Below, piece after piece: positions 1-8,341 of a stretch of 53,174 nucleotides of DNA. This DNA comes from Reyranellaceae bacterium (GTDB taxonomy: Bacteria > Pseudomonadota > Alphaproteobacteria > Reyranellales > Reyranellaceae). The translations under genes were made by a program, and so were the position numbers. The notes under the pieces are model-generated. The model searched no databases and had not been told where the DNA came from. It saw only the letters and a list, made by a program, of their open reading frames with translations. The first letter of the stretch is position 1. The number at the start of each line of letters is the position of its first letter. The DNA lies in assembly GCA_022844045.1 (NCBI GenBank), contig JALHMM010000040.1, positions 1 to 53,174 on the forward strand, read 5' to 3'.

Positions 1-2
1 CG

Positions 3-98
3 GCCGAAACCGCCGGCGCCGTCTTCGACGGCCTGGCACGCGCCGGCGCGCGCCTCGACCGGCGCCCGCCCGTGCCCGTGTCGCGCGCGGCGGATTGA
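3..98 (+). CDS. 3' end of an unidentified protein (partial)
   Basis: An open frame enters from the left edge and closes at a TGA at 96-98, giving a 31-residue C-terminal tail that ends VPVSRAAD. Codon composition is like that of the neighbouring genes. The fragment is too short to assign a family. The next gene starts about 100 bp downstream in the same direction. Confidence 0.4.
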   Translation, partial: AETAGAVFDGLARAGARLDRRPPVPVSRAAD

Positions 99-199
99 AG
101 GCGATGGCCCTCGAGGCTGCGGCGCGCGCCGACCACGGCCAACAAACCAGTCGCGCGCTTTGCTAGGATCGGCGCGGGATCGATCGTGGGACGGAGAGT

Positions 200-1444
200 A
201 TGGCGAGCAGAGCATGGGTGAGCGTCATCGCCGGCGCGGCGCTGTCGCTGTGCGCCGTGCCGGCCGCGGCGCAGGATCGCGATCAGCAATGGACCTTGTG
301 CACCGGCGGGCCGGGCATCAGCGACGCGCGGTCGATCCAGGGCTGCACCGCGCGCATCCAGTCCGGCGAGGAGACGCCGCGCAACCAGGCCATCGCGCTC
401 ACCAACCGCGCCAACAAGCACGAACGCCTGGGCGAACACGACCGCGCCTTCGCCGACTACGACGAGGCGATCCGCGTCGACCCGACCTTCGCGGACGCCT
501 TCCACAATCGCGGCGTCAGCCACGCCAATGCCGGCCGCCACGAGCGGGCGATCCTGGATTACGACCAGGCGATCCGGCTGGATCCGTCGGACAAGGACGT
601 CTTCTACAATCGCGGCCTCGCTTATGCCGCGCTCGAGCAGCACGACCGGGCGATCGAGGACTACGACCAGTCCTTACGCCTGGGCCCGCCGCAGGCCTCG
701 ACCTTCCACAGCCGCGGCATCAGCCACGCCATCGCCGGCCGCCATCAGCGGGCGATCCAGGACTATGACCAGGCGATCCGGCTGGAGCCGTCCAACAGGA
801 ACACCTTCTACAATCGCGGCCTCGCCTACGCCGCGCTGGAGCAGCACGACCGGGCGATCGAGGATTACGAGCGATCGCTGCGCATGGGCCCGCCGCAGGC
901 CTCGACGTTCCACAGCCGCGGTCTCGCCCACGCGGCCAAGAACCGGCACGACAAGGCGATCGAGGATTATGGCGAGGCGATCCGTCTCGATGCGACAAAC
1001 CCGGCCTTCTTCATCGACCGCGCCGATTCGTGGGTCATCAAGAACCAGCGCGAGCGCGCCATCGACGACTACAGCGTGGCGATCCGCCTCGACCCCAAGG
1101 ACGCCGCGACCTGGAACAGCCGCTGCTGGGAGCGCGGCATCGTCGGCCAGCTCGACCAAGCGCTGGCCGATTGCGAGGAGTCGCTGCGGCTCAAACCTGA
1201 CGCCGCCTACACGCTCGACAGCCGCGGCCTCGTGCATCTGAAAGCTGGCCGGCTCGACGCCGCCCTGGCCGACTACGAGGCCGCGCTCAAGCTCGAACCG
1301 GAGATGGTGACCGCGCTCTACGGCCGCGGCGTGGTCCGCCTGCGCAAGGGCGACAAGGCCGGCGGCGACGCCGACATCGCCGCGGCGATCAAGCTTCAGG
1401 CCGACATCGAGCAGGAGATGGCGAAGTACGGCGTGACGCCCTGA
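200..1444 (+). CDS. Secreted tetratricopeptide-repeat (TPR) protein
   Basis: A 414-residue protein that is probably a periplasmic scaffold. Residues 1-25 form a signal peptide with Ala-X-Ala-type cleavage near VPAAAQ. From about residue 65 to the end there are roughly ten consecutive 34-residue TPR units with the usual W/N-x-RG, A, Y and AI-L-P positions (for example YNRGLAYAALEQHDRAIEDY). A two-repeat block of 68 residues occurs twice almost unchanged, matching a 204-bp DNA duplication at about 500-910. The start is set by the signal peptide; upstream GGACGGAGAG at 189-198 is the likely ribosome-binding region but lies close to the ATG. TPR proteins of this kind bind partners rather than catalyse. 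A shorter relative lies at 21616-22332. Partner and role cannot be told from sequence. Confidence 0.85.
   Translation: MASRAWVSVIAGAALSLCAVPAAAQDRDQQWTLCTGGPGISDARSIQGCTARIQSGEETPRNQAIALTNRANKHERLGEHDRAFADYDEAIRVDPTFADAFHNRGVSHANAGRHERAILDYDQAIRLDPSDKDVFYNRGLAYAALEQHDRAIEDYDQSLRLGPPQASTFHSRGISHAIAGRHQRAIQDYDQAIRLEPSNRNTFYNRGLAYAALEQHDRAIEDYERSLRMGPPQASTFHSRGLAHAAKNRHDKAIEDYGEAIRLDATNPAFFIDRADSWVIKNQRERAIDDYSVAIRLDPKDAATWNSRCWERGIVGQLDQALADCEESLRLKPDAAYTLDSRGLVHLKAGRLDAALADYEAALKLEPEMVTALYGRGVVRLRKGDKAGGDADIAAAIKLQADIEQEMAKYGVTP
500..910 (+). repeat. Tandem 204-bp duplication inside the TPR gene
   Basis: Two adjacent 204-bp units, each coding two TPR motifs, are nearly identical. For example TTCTACAATCGCGGCCTCGC starts at 602 and again at 806. 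Edges are approximate. The frame is preserved, so the protein gains 68 residues. Few silent differences separate the copies, which suggests a fairly recent duplication or ongoing homogenisation. Confidence 0.8.
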
Positions 1445-1464
1445 GCGGCGCCGCTTTTTGATTC

Positions 1465-1485
1465 CCTTCCCCCTCCGGGGGAAGG
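1465..1485. repeat. Family A palindrome, half copy
   Basis: A 21-bp perfect hairpin sequence, CCTTCCCCC-TCC-GGGGGAAGG, equal to one terminal hairpin of the longer family A elements elsewhere in the window. It follows the TPR stop codon and an AGCGGCGCCGCT-TTTT motif (1444-1459), so the pair may act as a transcription end. It is probably a degenerate remnant of a full element. Confidence 0.7.
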
Positions 1486-1508
1486 CAAAACAAACTGAAA
1501 GCGACCGG

Positions 1509-1976
1509 CTACCGACTCCCGCCGCCGGTCCCGCCCTGGACTTGGAACTGGAACCAGACCGGGGCCTTGCGCCTCCCCTTCCGCTCCTCTTCGCTCTTGT
1601 CCCACCTGTAAAGGTTGAGACGGTCCTCCTCCTCCGTCGTGAACTCGAAGACGAAGAAGCGCTCGAAGTATTGCTGGCTCAACAGATACTCGGTGCCGGC
1701 AACACTCGCGCTGCCCGTGCCGCCCGCGCTTGAGGCGCACGCTGGCGCGCCACCAGCCGCTTGAGCGCCATATGCAATCGCCGTGAGGGTGATGGTGGGT
1801 TATCCGTCAGCAGCGATCTGCAACAGGAAAGCGCTCGTCTCGGCTTCTCGACCGCTGAGCGGATCGAGAAAATCGTTCAACCAGTAGCCGCAAGAAATCT
1901 CGAAAATAATATCGCATTCATCATTCATTAAGTTTACGAAAAATTTTCTATCCATGAGCCAGCACTCGTACGGCAC
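1509..1976 (-). pseudogene. Unrecognised minus-strand gene interrupted by an in-frame TAA
   Basis: On the minus strand one frame runs from a GTG at 1976-1974 (or an ATG at 1955-1953) to a TAG at 1511-1509, broken by a single TAA at 1802-1800. The first part reads MDRKFFVNLMNDECDIIFEI at its ATG and ends FLLQIAADG. After the TAA the same frame continues PTITLTAIAYGAQAAGG and ends in a plausible acidic/aromatic domain containing SQQYFERFFVFEFTTEEEDR. Frame identity on both sides of the stop, and protein-like composition that the other frames lack, argue for one gene of about 155 residues that has suffered a nonsense change. Two small separate genes, or a sequencing error, remain possible. I do not recognise the family. 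The 5' half is much more AT-rich than its surroundings, which hints at transfer. Confidence 0.45.
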
Positions 1977-2204
1977 ATGATCTCAGTACCTTACCGAGAG
2001 AGGTTTAGGTTGAGAGAGGTTTGGAAATTTTTCGTCACGTATCGAAAAAATACCACACGCTTAGCATCTGATTGATAATCTGATTGATGAAATGTAGCCT
2101 CTAAGGATTTCTTTTACATGGACATTTTGCATTGCAAGGATCATATTCTGTTCATAAATACCATTCTTGGTTGAGCAAAGACATTGTTTGCTTGGGGGAT
2201 TCCG
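1977..2204. other. AT-rich intergenic region with a short direct repeat
   Basis: A 228-bp stretch of markedly lower G+C than the genes around it. It holds a direct repeat of GAGAGAGGTTT at about 1996-2022 and should contain the promoters for the divergent minus-strand gene and the C13 peptidase. No confident -35/-10 pair can be assigned. Confidence 0.4.
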
Positions 2205-3041
2205 ATGCTATTCGCATCGACACGCTGGGTGGAATCCATCCGCTCCGTCACCATACTGTTCGCCGCCGTCACACTGCTCTCTTCGCTCAGCGCCTGCGTG
2301 ACGTCGAAGGATGTCCCCCAGAGCGGCTTTCCTTGGCGTGCGTCGGCCGACGTTGTGTCGCCCGCCGAGCTCGAGCCCGGGCAATGGAAGGCCGTTCTGG
2401 TCTCCGGCTCAAACTCCACGTCGGCTTACGACGCGGCGGCTTTCGACTTGGGTCAGCGTCTTCGCGCGCGCGGGGTAGCGCTCGTGGCGACCGCGCTGAC
2501 CGGCAGCGCGGGCGATTTCGACGCCACTCATGCAGGCATCAGCCGGGCCTTCGCATGGCTCGGCGACGATCAAGGCGCCTGCCTGTTCTTCGCCAGCGGG
2601 CACGGCAACATCGTCGGCTTCCGTCTCGACGCCGATCGCGGCGATCGCACCCTGACCCCGGGCGAGCTCGACCGCCTGCTCGACAAGCACTGCGGCGATC
2701 GCCCGACCGTGGCGATCATCTCGGATTGCGACGCCGGCGTGTTCCTCGATTCGCGCATGCGCCAGCCCAACCGCATCCTGATCGCCGCCTCGGCCAAGGG
2801 CCGCAATTCCTACGGCGCCAAGATGAACGAGCGCTACGTGAACTTCGACCGCTGCTTGATGGGCGCGATCGACGCCGGCGCCGCGACCTGGCGCGAGGCC
2901 TTCCAGCGCACGATGCCCTGCGTGCAAGAACGCGAGGCGTGGTTGGGTGTGCGCGCCTCGGAGCCCCAGGCATATTTCGGCGCCGCTGTCGCCGACCTGG
3001 CGATACCCGGCGCGGCGCGGCCCACGGCGCAAGTGCGATAG
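2205..3041 (+). CDS. C13/caspase-fold peptidase-like lipoprotein
   Basis: A 278-residue protein. A hydrophobic segment at residues 15-28 ends in a lipobox-like LSAC, so the mature protein is probably anchored in the outer or inner membrane facing the periplasm. The caspase-like core carries the expected catalytic pair: His in FFASGHGN and Cys in AIISDCDAGVF, about 65 residues apart and each at the end of a hydrophobic strand. This matches bacterial members of the C13 (legumain-like) cysteine peptidase clan. The ATG at 2205 is preferred over the upstream TTG at 2184 because GGGGGA at 2194-2199 precedes it by 5 bases. A strong terminator follows at 3076. No obvious substrate or partner gene is adjacent, so the role is unknown. 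Confidence 0.75.
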   Translation: MLFASTRWVESIRSVTILFAAVTLLSSLSACVTSKDVPQSGFPWRASADVVSPAELEPGQWKAVLVSGSNSTSAYDAAAFDLGQRLRARGVALVATALTGSAGDFDATHAGISRAFAWLGDDQGACLFFASGHGNIVGFRLDADRGDRTLTPGELDRLLDKHCGDRPTVAIISDCDAGVFLDSRMRQPNRILIAASAKGRNSYGAKMNERYVNFDRCLMGAIDAGAATWREAFQRTMPCVQEREAWLGVRASEPQAYFGAAVADLAIPGAARPTAQVR

Positions 3042-3075
3042 GTTGAGATTTCCGATCGAGGGCATGATCGTCGAC

Positions 3076-3117
3076 AGGGCCTCGCTCCTCGGGCTTGTGG
3101 AGCGAGGCCCTTTCTTT
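3076..3117 (+). terminator. Rho-independent terminator after the C13 peptidase gene
   Basis: A perfect 13-bp stem (AGGGCCTCGCTCC paired with GGAGCGAGGCCCT), a 10-base loop and then TTTCTTTT. It lies 35 bp past the peptidase stop codon and before the convergent minus-strand gene. Confidence 0.9.
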
Positions 3118-3222
3118 TCCTCGTGGCGCCAAGACATACACGACAGAATTCAGTTGGTCCCAAGACACGGCAAAGGCATCGAGCGCTGACACTCTCCAAG
3201 GCGTCGAACAACGCCAACCCCG

Positions 3223-4107
3223 CTAAGTGATGGAGAGACCCTTGGCCGCCCAGGCGCGGATGCGCGCGCCCTCCGAGCCGACCAGGAACGAGCCGTTGAC
3301 CTGGACGTAGTTGCTCTCACGGCTGAAGGTGGTGAACTGCATCGCCTCGATGCGCTCGCCCATCGAGGTGAAGGAGTTCAGGCCGCCCAGCGCGAAGCTC
3401 TGGAGCGGCCCGGTGAAGCGCGAGCCGCGATTGTCGAGCGCGTAATAGGCGTCCCACCATTTGCGGGTGAGCTCGATCGCCAGCTCCGCCTCGCCCGGCT
3501 GCTTGCCCGGGCACAGCACCGCCTTGGTCTTGATGCCGGGGATGTCCTCGGTCAGCAGCAGGTAGCGCTCGATGTCGCGCAGATTGACGGCCTGGCCGCC
3601 TCTGCCGATCTTGTTGAGATAGGCGCGGGCCTGCTCGATCACCGGCCCGACATCGCCCTCGACCACGACATTGGCGATGCTGCCCTCATAGGCGCGCAGG
3701 CGGATGCGCCCGTCGGTGACGCGCTGCGGCGGCACCACCACCGTCGCAAGAAAATAGCCATCGTCGCGATACTTGCGCTGGATGGCGCCCGCGAGCTGGA
3801 AGATGTCGGCGGCGGTGACCGTCTTGCCGATCAACGGGCGGATCAGCGGGTCGAGATCGGCGGGCGCGTAGACGGTGTTGCCCTCGACCGTGATCGCCAT
3901 CGGCGAAACCGGGATGCGCTCGGCGCCGGCGGGCGCGGTCGTTGTGCCGGGCTCGGCCGATGCGGGGATAACACCGGGTTCGGGCGGCGCCGGCGCGGGA
4001 CGCTGCAGCGGCTGGGGCGGGGTCTGTAACGGCGCGACCTGCCCCAAAGCCGATGGTCCGGGCAGAACCGCAGCCAAAAGCGCGCATGAAATCAGGAGAG
4101 TGCGCAA
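3223..4107 (-). pseudogene. Truncated ShlB/FhaC-type two-partner secretion transporter (signal peptide plus POTRA, no barrel)
   Basis: 294 residues against about 550-600 for intact TpsB transporters. Present are a signal peptide (1-22), a Pro/Ala-rich linker (25-60), a POTRA_2-like domain (about 68-145, with ITVEGNTVYAPADL and the RKYRDDGYFLATVVVP helix-strand) and the ShlB-type region (about 146-235) leading into the first barrel strands (WWDAYYALDNRGSRFTGPLQ, then GERIEAMQFTTFSRESNYVQ). The frame stops at 3223-3225, just after the first few strands. The bases beyond, in all three minus frames, do not continue a recognisable barrel. No TpsA exoprotein is next to it. It is probably a decayed gene; a soluble periplasmic POTRA protein is the alternative. 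Convergent with the C13 peptidase. Confidence 0.7.
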
Positions 4108-4386
4108 CGTCCGATGCCTGCCACCCTGTGTCCCCGCCAGGTACGCCTACAAAGAGGCTTATGTGCGTTCGCTCGCCCACTCGGAAGCTAGACTAGTTCA
4201 CCGGCGAAATCTGCAGAGAAGTGAAGATATGTCAGTGCGCGTGAACCCTCACACCAAACGCGGGGCACCGACATCGCATCATCAGGAAGTCCGCGGTGGC
4301 TCTCGACAGCCCGGTTCGTCGCAGGCCGCCGGCGCTGGCACGCCCGGCCGGCGCGCTCGCAGAACACTCGCCTCGAGCCGGGACAA

Positions 4387-5235
4387 TCAATAGCTCGGCT
4401 TGGTCGAGAACGGCGTGAGCTGCAGCTCGTGCGTCCAGCACGAGTGGTCCTGGGTGTGCAGGTACCAGAAGGCCTCGGCGATCTTCACCGGGTTGATGAT
4501 CAGGTCGGGCCGGTTCTGCAGCCTGGGCATGGCACGCGTGCCGGGCGAGTCGATGGTGCCGTCGATCACCACATTGGCGACGTGCACGCCGTGCTCGGAG
4601 TATTCCTCAGTCAGCACCTGCGCGAGGGTGCGCATCATCACGCGCGGGTAGTAGAGCGACTGGCCGGTCATGCGCTTGCGCCCGCGCAGCGAGCTGGCGT
4701 TGTTGGAGAAGAAGAACGAGCCGGCGTTCTTCTGGCGCATCGCCGGCAGTACCTCCTTGGCGACCAGAAACGGTCCGCGCGAGGCGATGTGCTGGGCGGT
4801 GTCGAACATCTCCACCGGGATATGCTCGAGCAGCTCCTTCTCCGGCGGCAGGTCGCGGCCCTCGAGGTAGCCGGCGTTGTAGATCACGATCTCCGGATCG
4901 CCCGCCTCGGCGCGGATCGTCGCGAAGGCCTTGGTCACCGAGTCCTGCGACGACAGGTCGAGTTCGACGATCATGCTTTGCCCACCCTGCTCCTTGATCG
5001 CAGCATCAAGCGCCGCGGCGTTGGCCGCCGCGCGCGTGGTGAGCACGGTGAAGCAGCCCTCGCGCGCGAATTTCTGCGCGATCGCCCCGCCGACGCCCCA
5101 GCGCACGGCCACCGGCAGCGCGCTGTCGTCGAGCGCCTTGCCGTGGATCAGCTTGGTGTTGCGCCCGTCCGACTGCCACTTCGACGTGGCGCCGATGACG
5201 ACGGCGACGGGTTTGCCTTTGGTGTTCCGGGTCAT
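4387..5235 (-). CDS. Atypical short-chain dehydrogenase/reductase (SDR)
   Basis: 282 residues with an SDR layout: VAVVIGATS strand at the N-terminus, EIVIYNAG (the NNAG-like element), a Ser-containing strand (FFFSNNASSLRG) and a C-terminal half like classical SDRs. Two oddities. First, the cofactor loop is split: GATSK is followed by about 26 extra residues before WGVGGAIAQKFA supplies the second half. Second, the active-site YxxxK is not intact: SLYYPRVMMRT has Tyr but no Lys four positions later. The protein may bind a nucleotide without normal dehydrogenase chemistry, or belong to an SDR branch with another proton donor. The start at 5235 is chosen because GGAGCAGG lies just upstream; an upstream in-frame extension lacks SDR features. 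Divergent from the acetyltransferase gene across 70 bp. Confidence 0.75.
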   Translation of the reverse strand: MTRNTKGKPVAVVIGATSKWQSDGRNTKLIHGKALDDSALPVAVRWGVGGAIAQKFAREGCFTVLTTRAAANAAALDAAIKEQGGQSMIVELDLSSQDSVTKAFATIRAEAGDPEIVIYNAGYLEGRDLPPEKELLEHIPVEMFDTAQHIASRGPFLVAKEVLPAMRQKNAGSFFFSNNASSLRGRKRMTGQSLYYPRVMMRTLAQVLTEEYSEHGVHVANVVIDGTIDSPGTRAMPRLQNRPDLIINPVKIAEAFWYLHTQDHSCWTHELQLTPFSTKPSY

Positions 5236-5305
5236 GTCAGCCTGCTCCTCCGCGACTGTCCTCTTTGTCCGACGTCGCGCTATCATTCTGCCAGAGGTTA
5301 GGCAG

Positions 5306-5839
5306 ATGGCGACATTCGAGATCCCTACCGTCGAGACCGGCCGCCTGCGGCTGCGCGCGTTCCGCGCCAACGACCTGGATGCCTATGCGGCGATGCAGGC
5401 CAACCCCGAGGTGATGCGCCACATGGTCATGGGCCGCACCTCCACACCGGCCGAGGTCTGGCGCACGATGCTCATGTCTCTCGGCTCCTGGGCATTGCGC
5501 GGTTATGGCATGTGGGCCTGTGAGCGAGTCGATGATGCGGTGTTCGTCGGCAGCGTCGGTGTCTTTCATCCGCTCGACTGGCCGGAGCCCGAGATCGCCT
5601 ATTCGCTCGACCAGCCCTTCTGGGGCCAGGGCTTCGCCACCGAAGCGACGCAGGCGGCACGCGACTGGTTCTTCGCGCAGGTTCCGCTGAACCGGGCGGC
5701 CAGCTTCATCCGCCCTGATAACCGCGCGTCGAAGCGGGTCGTCGAACGCCTCGGCGCGGTGTGCGAGCGGACGTTCGAGCTGCGCGGCGGCCGCTACGAA
5801 TATTGGGTGCATCACCGTCGCATCGGGAAGCCGTCGTAG
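5306..5839 (+). CDS. GNAT acetyltransferase, RimJ/RimL type
   Basis: 177 residues. The N-terminal VETGRLRLRAFRANDLDAY and the ...EIAYSLDQPFWGQGFATEA... acetyl-CoA-binding region (Q/R-x-x-G-x-G/A equivalent at WGQGFATEA) are typical of the RimJ/RimL-like Acetyltransf_3 family, as is the closing RPDNRASKRVVERLGAVCE. These enzymes transfer acetyl from acetyl-CoA to N-terminal amines or small molecules; the acceptor here is unknown. The ATG at 5306 precedes the conserved N-terminus. It shares a 70-bp divergent promoter region with the atypical SDR. Confidence 0.85.
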   Translation: MATFEIPTVETGRLRLRAFRANDLDAYAAMQANPEVMRHMVMGRTSTPAEVWRTMLMSLGSWALRGYGMWACERVDDAVFVGSVGVFHPLDWPEPEIAYSLDQPFWGQGFATEATQAARDWFFAQVPLNRAASFIRPDNRASKRVVERLGAVCERTFELRGGRYEYWVHHRRIGKPS

Positions 5840-5950
5840 ACGCCTAGTTCAATCCCCACCACGGGCGGATCGCCTCGCGGCGAGCACGACGGCGCGCGAT
5901 GCGCGCCCGCGGGGACGCGAACGCCGATGAATTCCCGCGCGAGCGTGCCG

Positions 5951-7714
5951 CTATGGGCTTCTCGCCGCGACAGCGTCCTGAATGGCGAACCGGACGAGCG
6001 CGGCGACGTCGCCGACACGGGTATCGGCGCCGCCTGCCGGAAGTCCGGCAACGTTCTCGCCGTAGTCGATGATCAGATGCCAGGTTGGCGTGCCGCCGGG
6101 CCCCGATGTGAGCTTTCTCGCCGTGTAGCGTCGTATCGATTCGGATGGAGCCGACGCATAGCAGACGAGGTCGAACGCCACGGCCGCGCTGGCGTCCTCG
6201 GCGACCGGTTCGCCGCGCCGGCGGCCTGTCGCGCTCGCTCCGGCCTGACGAAGCGCGAACGCGACGACCAGTGCGACGGCGTTGTCGATGCCGCCCCTGC
6301 CTCCGACGCAGCGAAGCAGGACATCGCCGGGCGTCCCGGTTGGCTGGGCCGGCGCCGTGGCGACACCCTCGGACGCGTCGGCGGCGATGATCTCCAGCAT
6401 TTCCTCGGTACCGTCGACGATGGCGTCCGCTTGCGCCGCGGAAAGCCTGTCTCTCGCGCGATCCGCCTCCGCCAGGGCCAGCATGCGGCCGATGCCGGAG
6501 TCCAGGCCGCGTTCCCGCCCTTCTTCCTCGATCTCGGACAGCACGATCGTCGCCGCGTCGACGACGGCGTCGCGCATCAGTCGCCGATAGACCTGCTGGT
6601 GCGGTTCCAACACGGGTGCCGCTCCCATAAGGATTCGCAGGAAGCCCAAATGGGGCACGTGCCTGCCGAGCACGAACATGCAGATGGCGAGAGGCGTCGA
6701 GAGCAGCAGGCCGATCGGCCCCCACAGCGCACCCCAGAATATCGCGGACATGATGAGAGCGAGCGGCGTGATCCCGGTCGAGTCGCTGAACAACAGGGGT
6801 TCGATGAACTGGCCAATGACGATATCGCAAACGATGATCCATCCCAGAACCAGAAACGGCTTGCCCCAGCCGGGCATGACCGCGATCGCGATCAGTGTCG
6901 GAAGGAGCGCGCCGAGCGCGGTCCCGACATAGGGGACGAATCGCAAACCGCCCGCGAGCAGTCCCCAGAGAACCGCGTTGGGCAGACCGAGGGCGAACAA
7001 TCCGCCCCCCACCGCCAGCGCGAATCCGAAGTTCGTGAGCAGTTGAAGCGTCAGGACGCGCGCGACGCGACCGCTTGCGTCCTCTATGGCCGCCGAGGTC
7101 GAATGCACGTCACTCGCGCCGAACAGGCGCACGAACTGGTCGCTGAGATGATCCCGGTCGAGCAGGATGAAAATGACGAGTATGCCCACGATGCCGATCG
7201 TCAGGATCGGGTGCAGCAGCGGCGCGACGAACGCGAGTATGCCTTGGAAGTCGGATGCGCCGCTCTCCACGCGAACGAACTGCGCGGGAGCCGCTCCCGT
7301 CGGCGCGGCGCCGCCGCCGACCGAGGCGACCATCTCCAGGACGCGGCTCAGGAGGCCGCCGTCCTTGGACAGGTCGCGAACTTCGCCGATCTTCCGTACG
7401 AGGTTCGCCTGATACGTCGTCAGGCTGTTGGCGACCTCCGCCAGCTGCGTCATCACCAGGGTGGTGATCAGGCCGATGATCACGGCCGCGCCAAGCACGA
7501 CCAGGGCGACCGCGGCGGACAGGGGCAGAAGCCGGCGCACCAATGTAACGGCGGGTCCCAGGATGAACGCCAGCAGAATGGCGATGGCCGCCGGAATCAA
7601 GACGTCGCGACCGATGTAGAGAGCCCCGACAATCGTCACGACGAGGAAGGCCAATGCGGCGGCATGCGTCAACCGGGTGCCGTCGGGCCCAGACACCGGC
7701 AGTTCATATTTCAT
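5951..7714 (-). CDS. AI-2E family membrane transporter with long C-terminal extension
   Basis: 587 residues. About residues 15-355 form the multi-spanning AI-2E/YdiK/TqsA-type domain (PF01594): paired N-terminal helices (AALAFLVVTIVGALYIG and an Ala/Ile-rich helix), a periplasmic helical stretch (VANSLTTYQANLVRKIGEVRD), and later helices including the characteristic NAVLWGLLAGGLRFVPYVGT and SAIFWGALWGPIGLLLSTPL. Family members are usually 340-400 residues and are linked to export of autoinducer-2 or other solutes, or to Na+/H+ exchange. Here about 210 further residues follow: a charged helical part (residues 390-460) and an alpha/beta-looking part with DVLLRCVGGRGGIDNAVAL. The extension is of unknown function and may be regulatory. 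The start at 7714 sits just before the conserved N-terminus; upstream in-frame sequence is Arg-rich and unlikely to be coding. Confidence 0.85.
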   Translation of the reverse strand: MKYELPVSGPDGTRLTHAAALAFLVVTIVGALYIGRDVLIPAAIAILLAFILGPAVTLVRRLLPLSAAVALVVLGAAVIIGLITTLVMTQLAEVANSLTTYQANLVRKIGEVRDLSKDGGLLSRVLEMVASVGGGAAPTGAAPAQFVRVESGASDFQGILAFVAPLLHPILTIGIVGILVIFILLDRDHLSDQFVRLFGASDVHSTSAAIEDASGRVARVLTLQLLTNFGFALAVGGGLFALGLPNAVLWGLLAGGLRFVPYVGTALGALLPTLIAIAVMPGWGKPFLVLGWIIVCDIVIGQFIEPLLFSDSTGITPLALIMSAIFWGALWGPIGLLLSTPLAICMFVLGRHVPHLGFLRILMGAAPVLEPHQQVYRRLMRDAVVDAATIVLSEIEEEGRERGLDSGIGRMLALAEADRARDRLSAAQADAIVDGTEEMLEIIAADASEGVATAPAQPTGTPGDVLLRCVGGRGGIDNAVALVVAFALRQAGASATGRRRGEPVAEDASAAVAFDLVCYASAPSESIRRYTARKLTSGPGGTPTWHLIIDYGENVAGLPAGGADTRVGDVAALVRFAIQDAVAARSP

Positions 7715-7931
7715 GCCGAGCCTCGCGTACGCGGGCCACAGCGCGGGAGCGTCTCCGCCGCCAGCCGGATCGGGACCTGGATTTTCGCGGCGACGTCGCG
7801 TGTGACAGCGATGCCGCCGTGGCAGCACACCGGGAGCCTAGGTCGATGCCTACAGTTTCTCTGTTCAGTATTGGACACTCGAAACCCGCGGCCAGACATG
7901 AAGCTAGGAACGCTCGAAGGCGTTGACTGGC

Positions 7932-8162
7932 ATGGCGAAGTATCCAGACGTCGACCTCGACGATCTGCCGGCGGCCCTCGATCAGCTGATCGAAGACGCG
8001 TTCAGCGCCGTGTCGCGTAGTATCATTCCGTGCAGGCGGCTCTCGCCGCATGAGGCGATCGCCGAGCTGGCGCGACTTTTCGAGACCGGTTCGAGCTGGG
8101 AATCCCGGCTCGCGGCTCAGCCGTTCTTGCGGCCGGAGCAAGCGCGTCTCCGCGGTGAATGA
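7932..8162 (+). CDS. Small hypothetical protein
   Basis: 76 acidic residues (MAKYPDVDLDDLPAALDQLI...), predicted to be mostly helical with no signal peptide or membrane segment. The ATG at 7932 is preceded by GAAGG at 7916-7920; an in-frame TTG at 7923 is too near that site. It diverges from the AI-2E gene. Family not recognised; similar short helical proteins in alphaproteobacteria are uncharacterised. Confidence 0.5.
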   Translation: MAKYPDVDLDDLPAALDQLIEDAFSAVSRSIIPCRRLSPHEAIAELARLFETGSSWESRLAAQPFLRPEQARLRGE

Positions 8163-8341
8163 ACCGCGGTCCTAAGGGTCGTCTACCGGCCGCGTCTCGA
8201 TGGGTGGGCAGTCCGCCGTGTGCCTGGCGGCCAATGCTTTGGGACGGCCGCGGGGCCCACGCCGAGCGCAAGGAGCGGCCTCCTCAGCATGAGGCTGTCG
8301 GCGGTTAAGATCACTGCGGAGCCGCCGCAGCGGCATGCTTG

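Noticed and set aside
1458..1733. 91-codon plus-strand frame after the TPR gene
   Set aside because: It starts inside the family A half palindrome and is antisense to the better-looking interrupted minus-strand gene.
4230..4393. Small plus-strand frame starting MSVRVNPHTKRGAP
   Set aside because: Low-complexity Arg/Ser/Gly composition, overlap with the end of the SDR gene and no similarity recognised.
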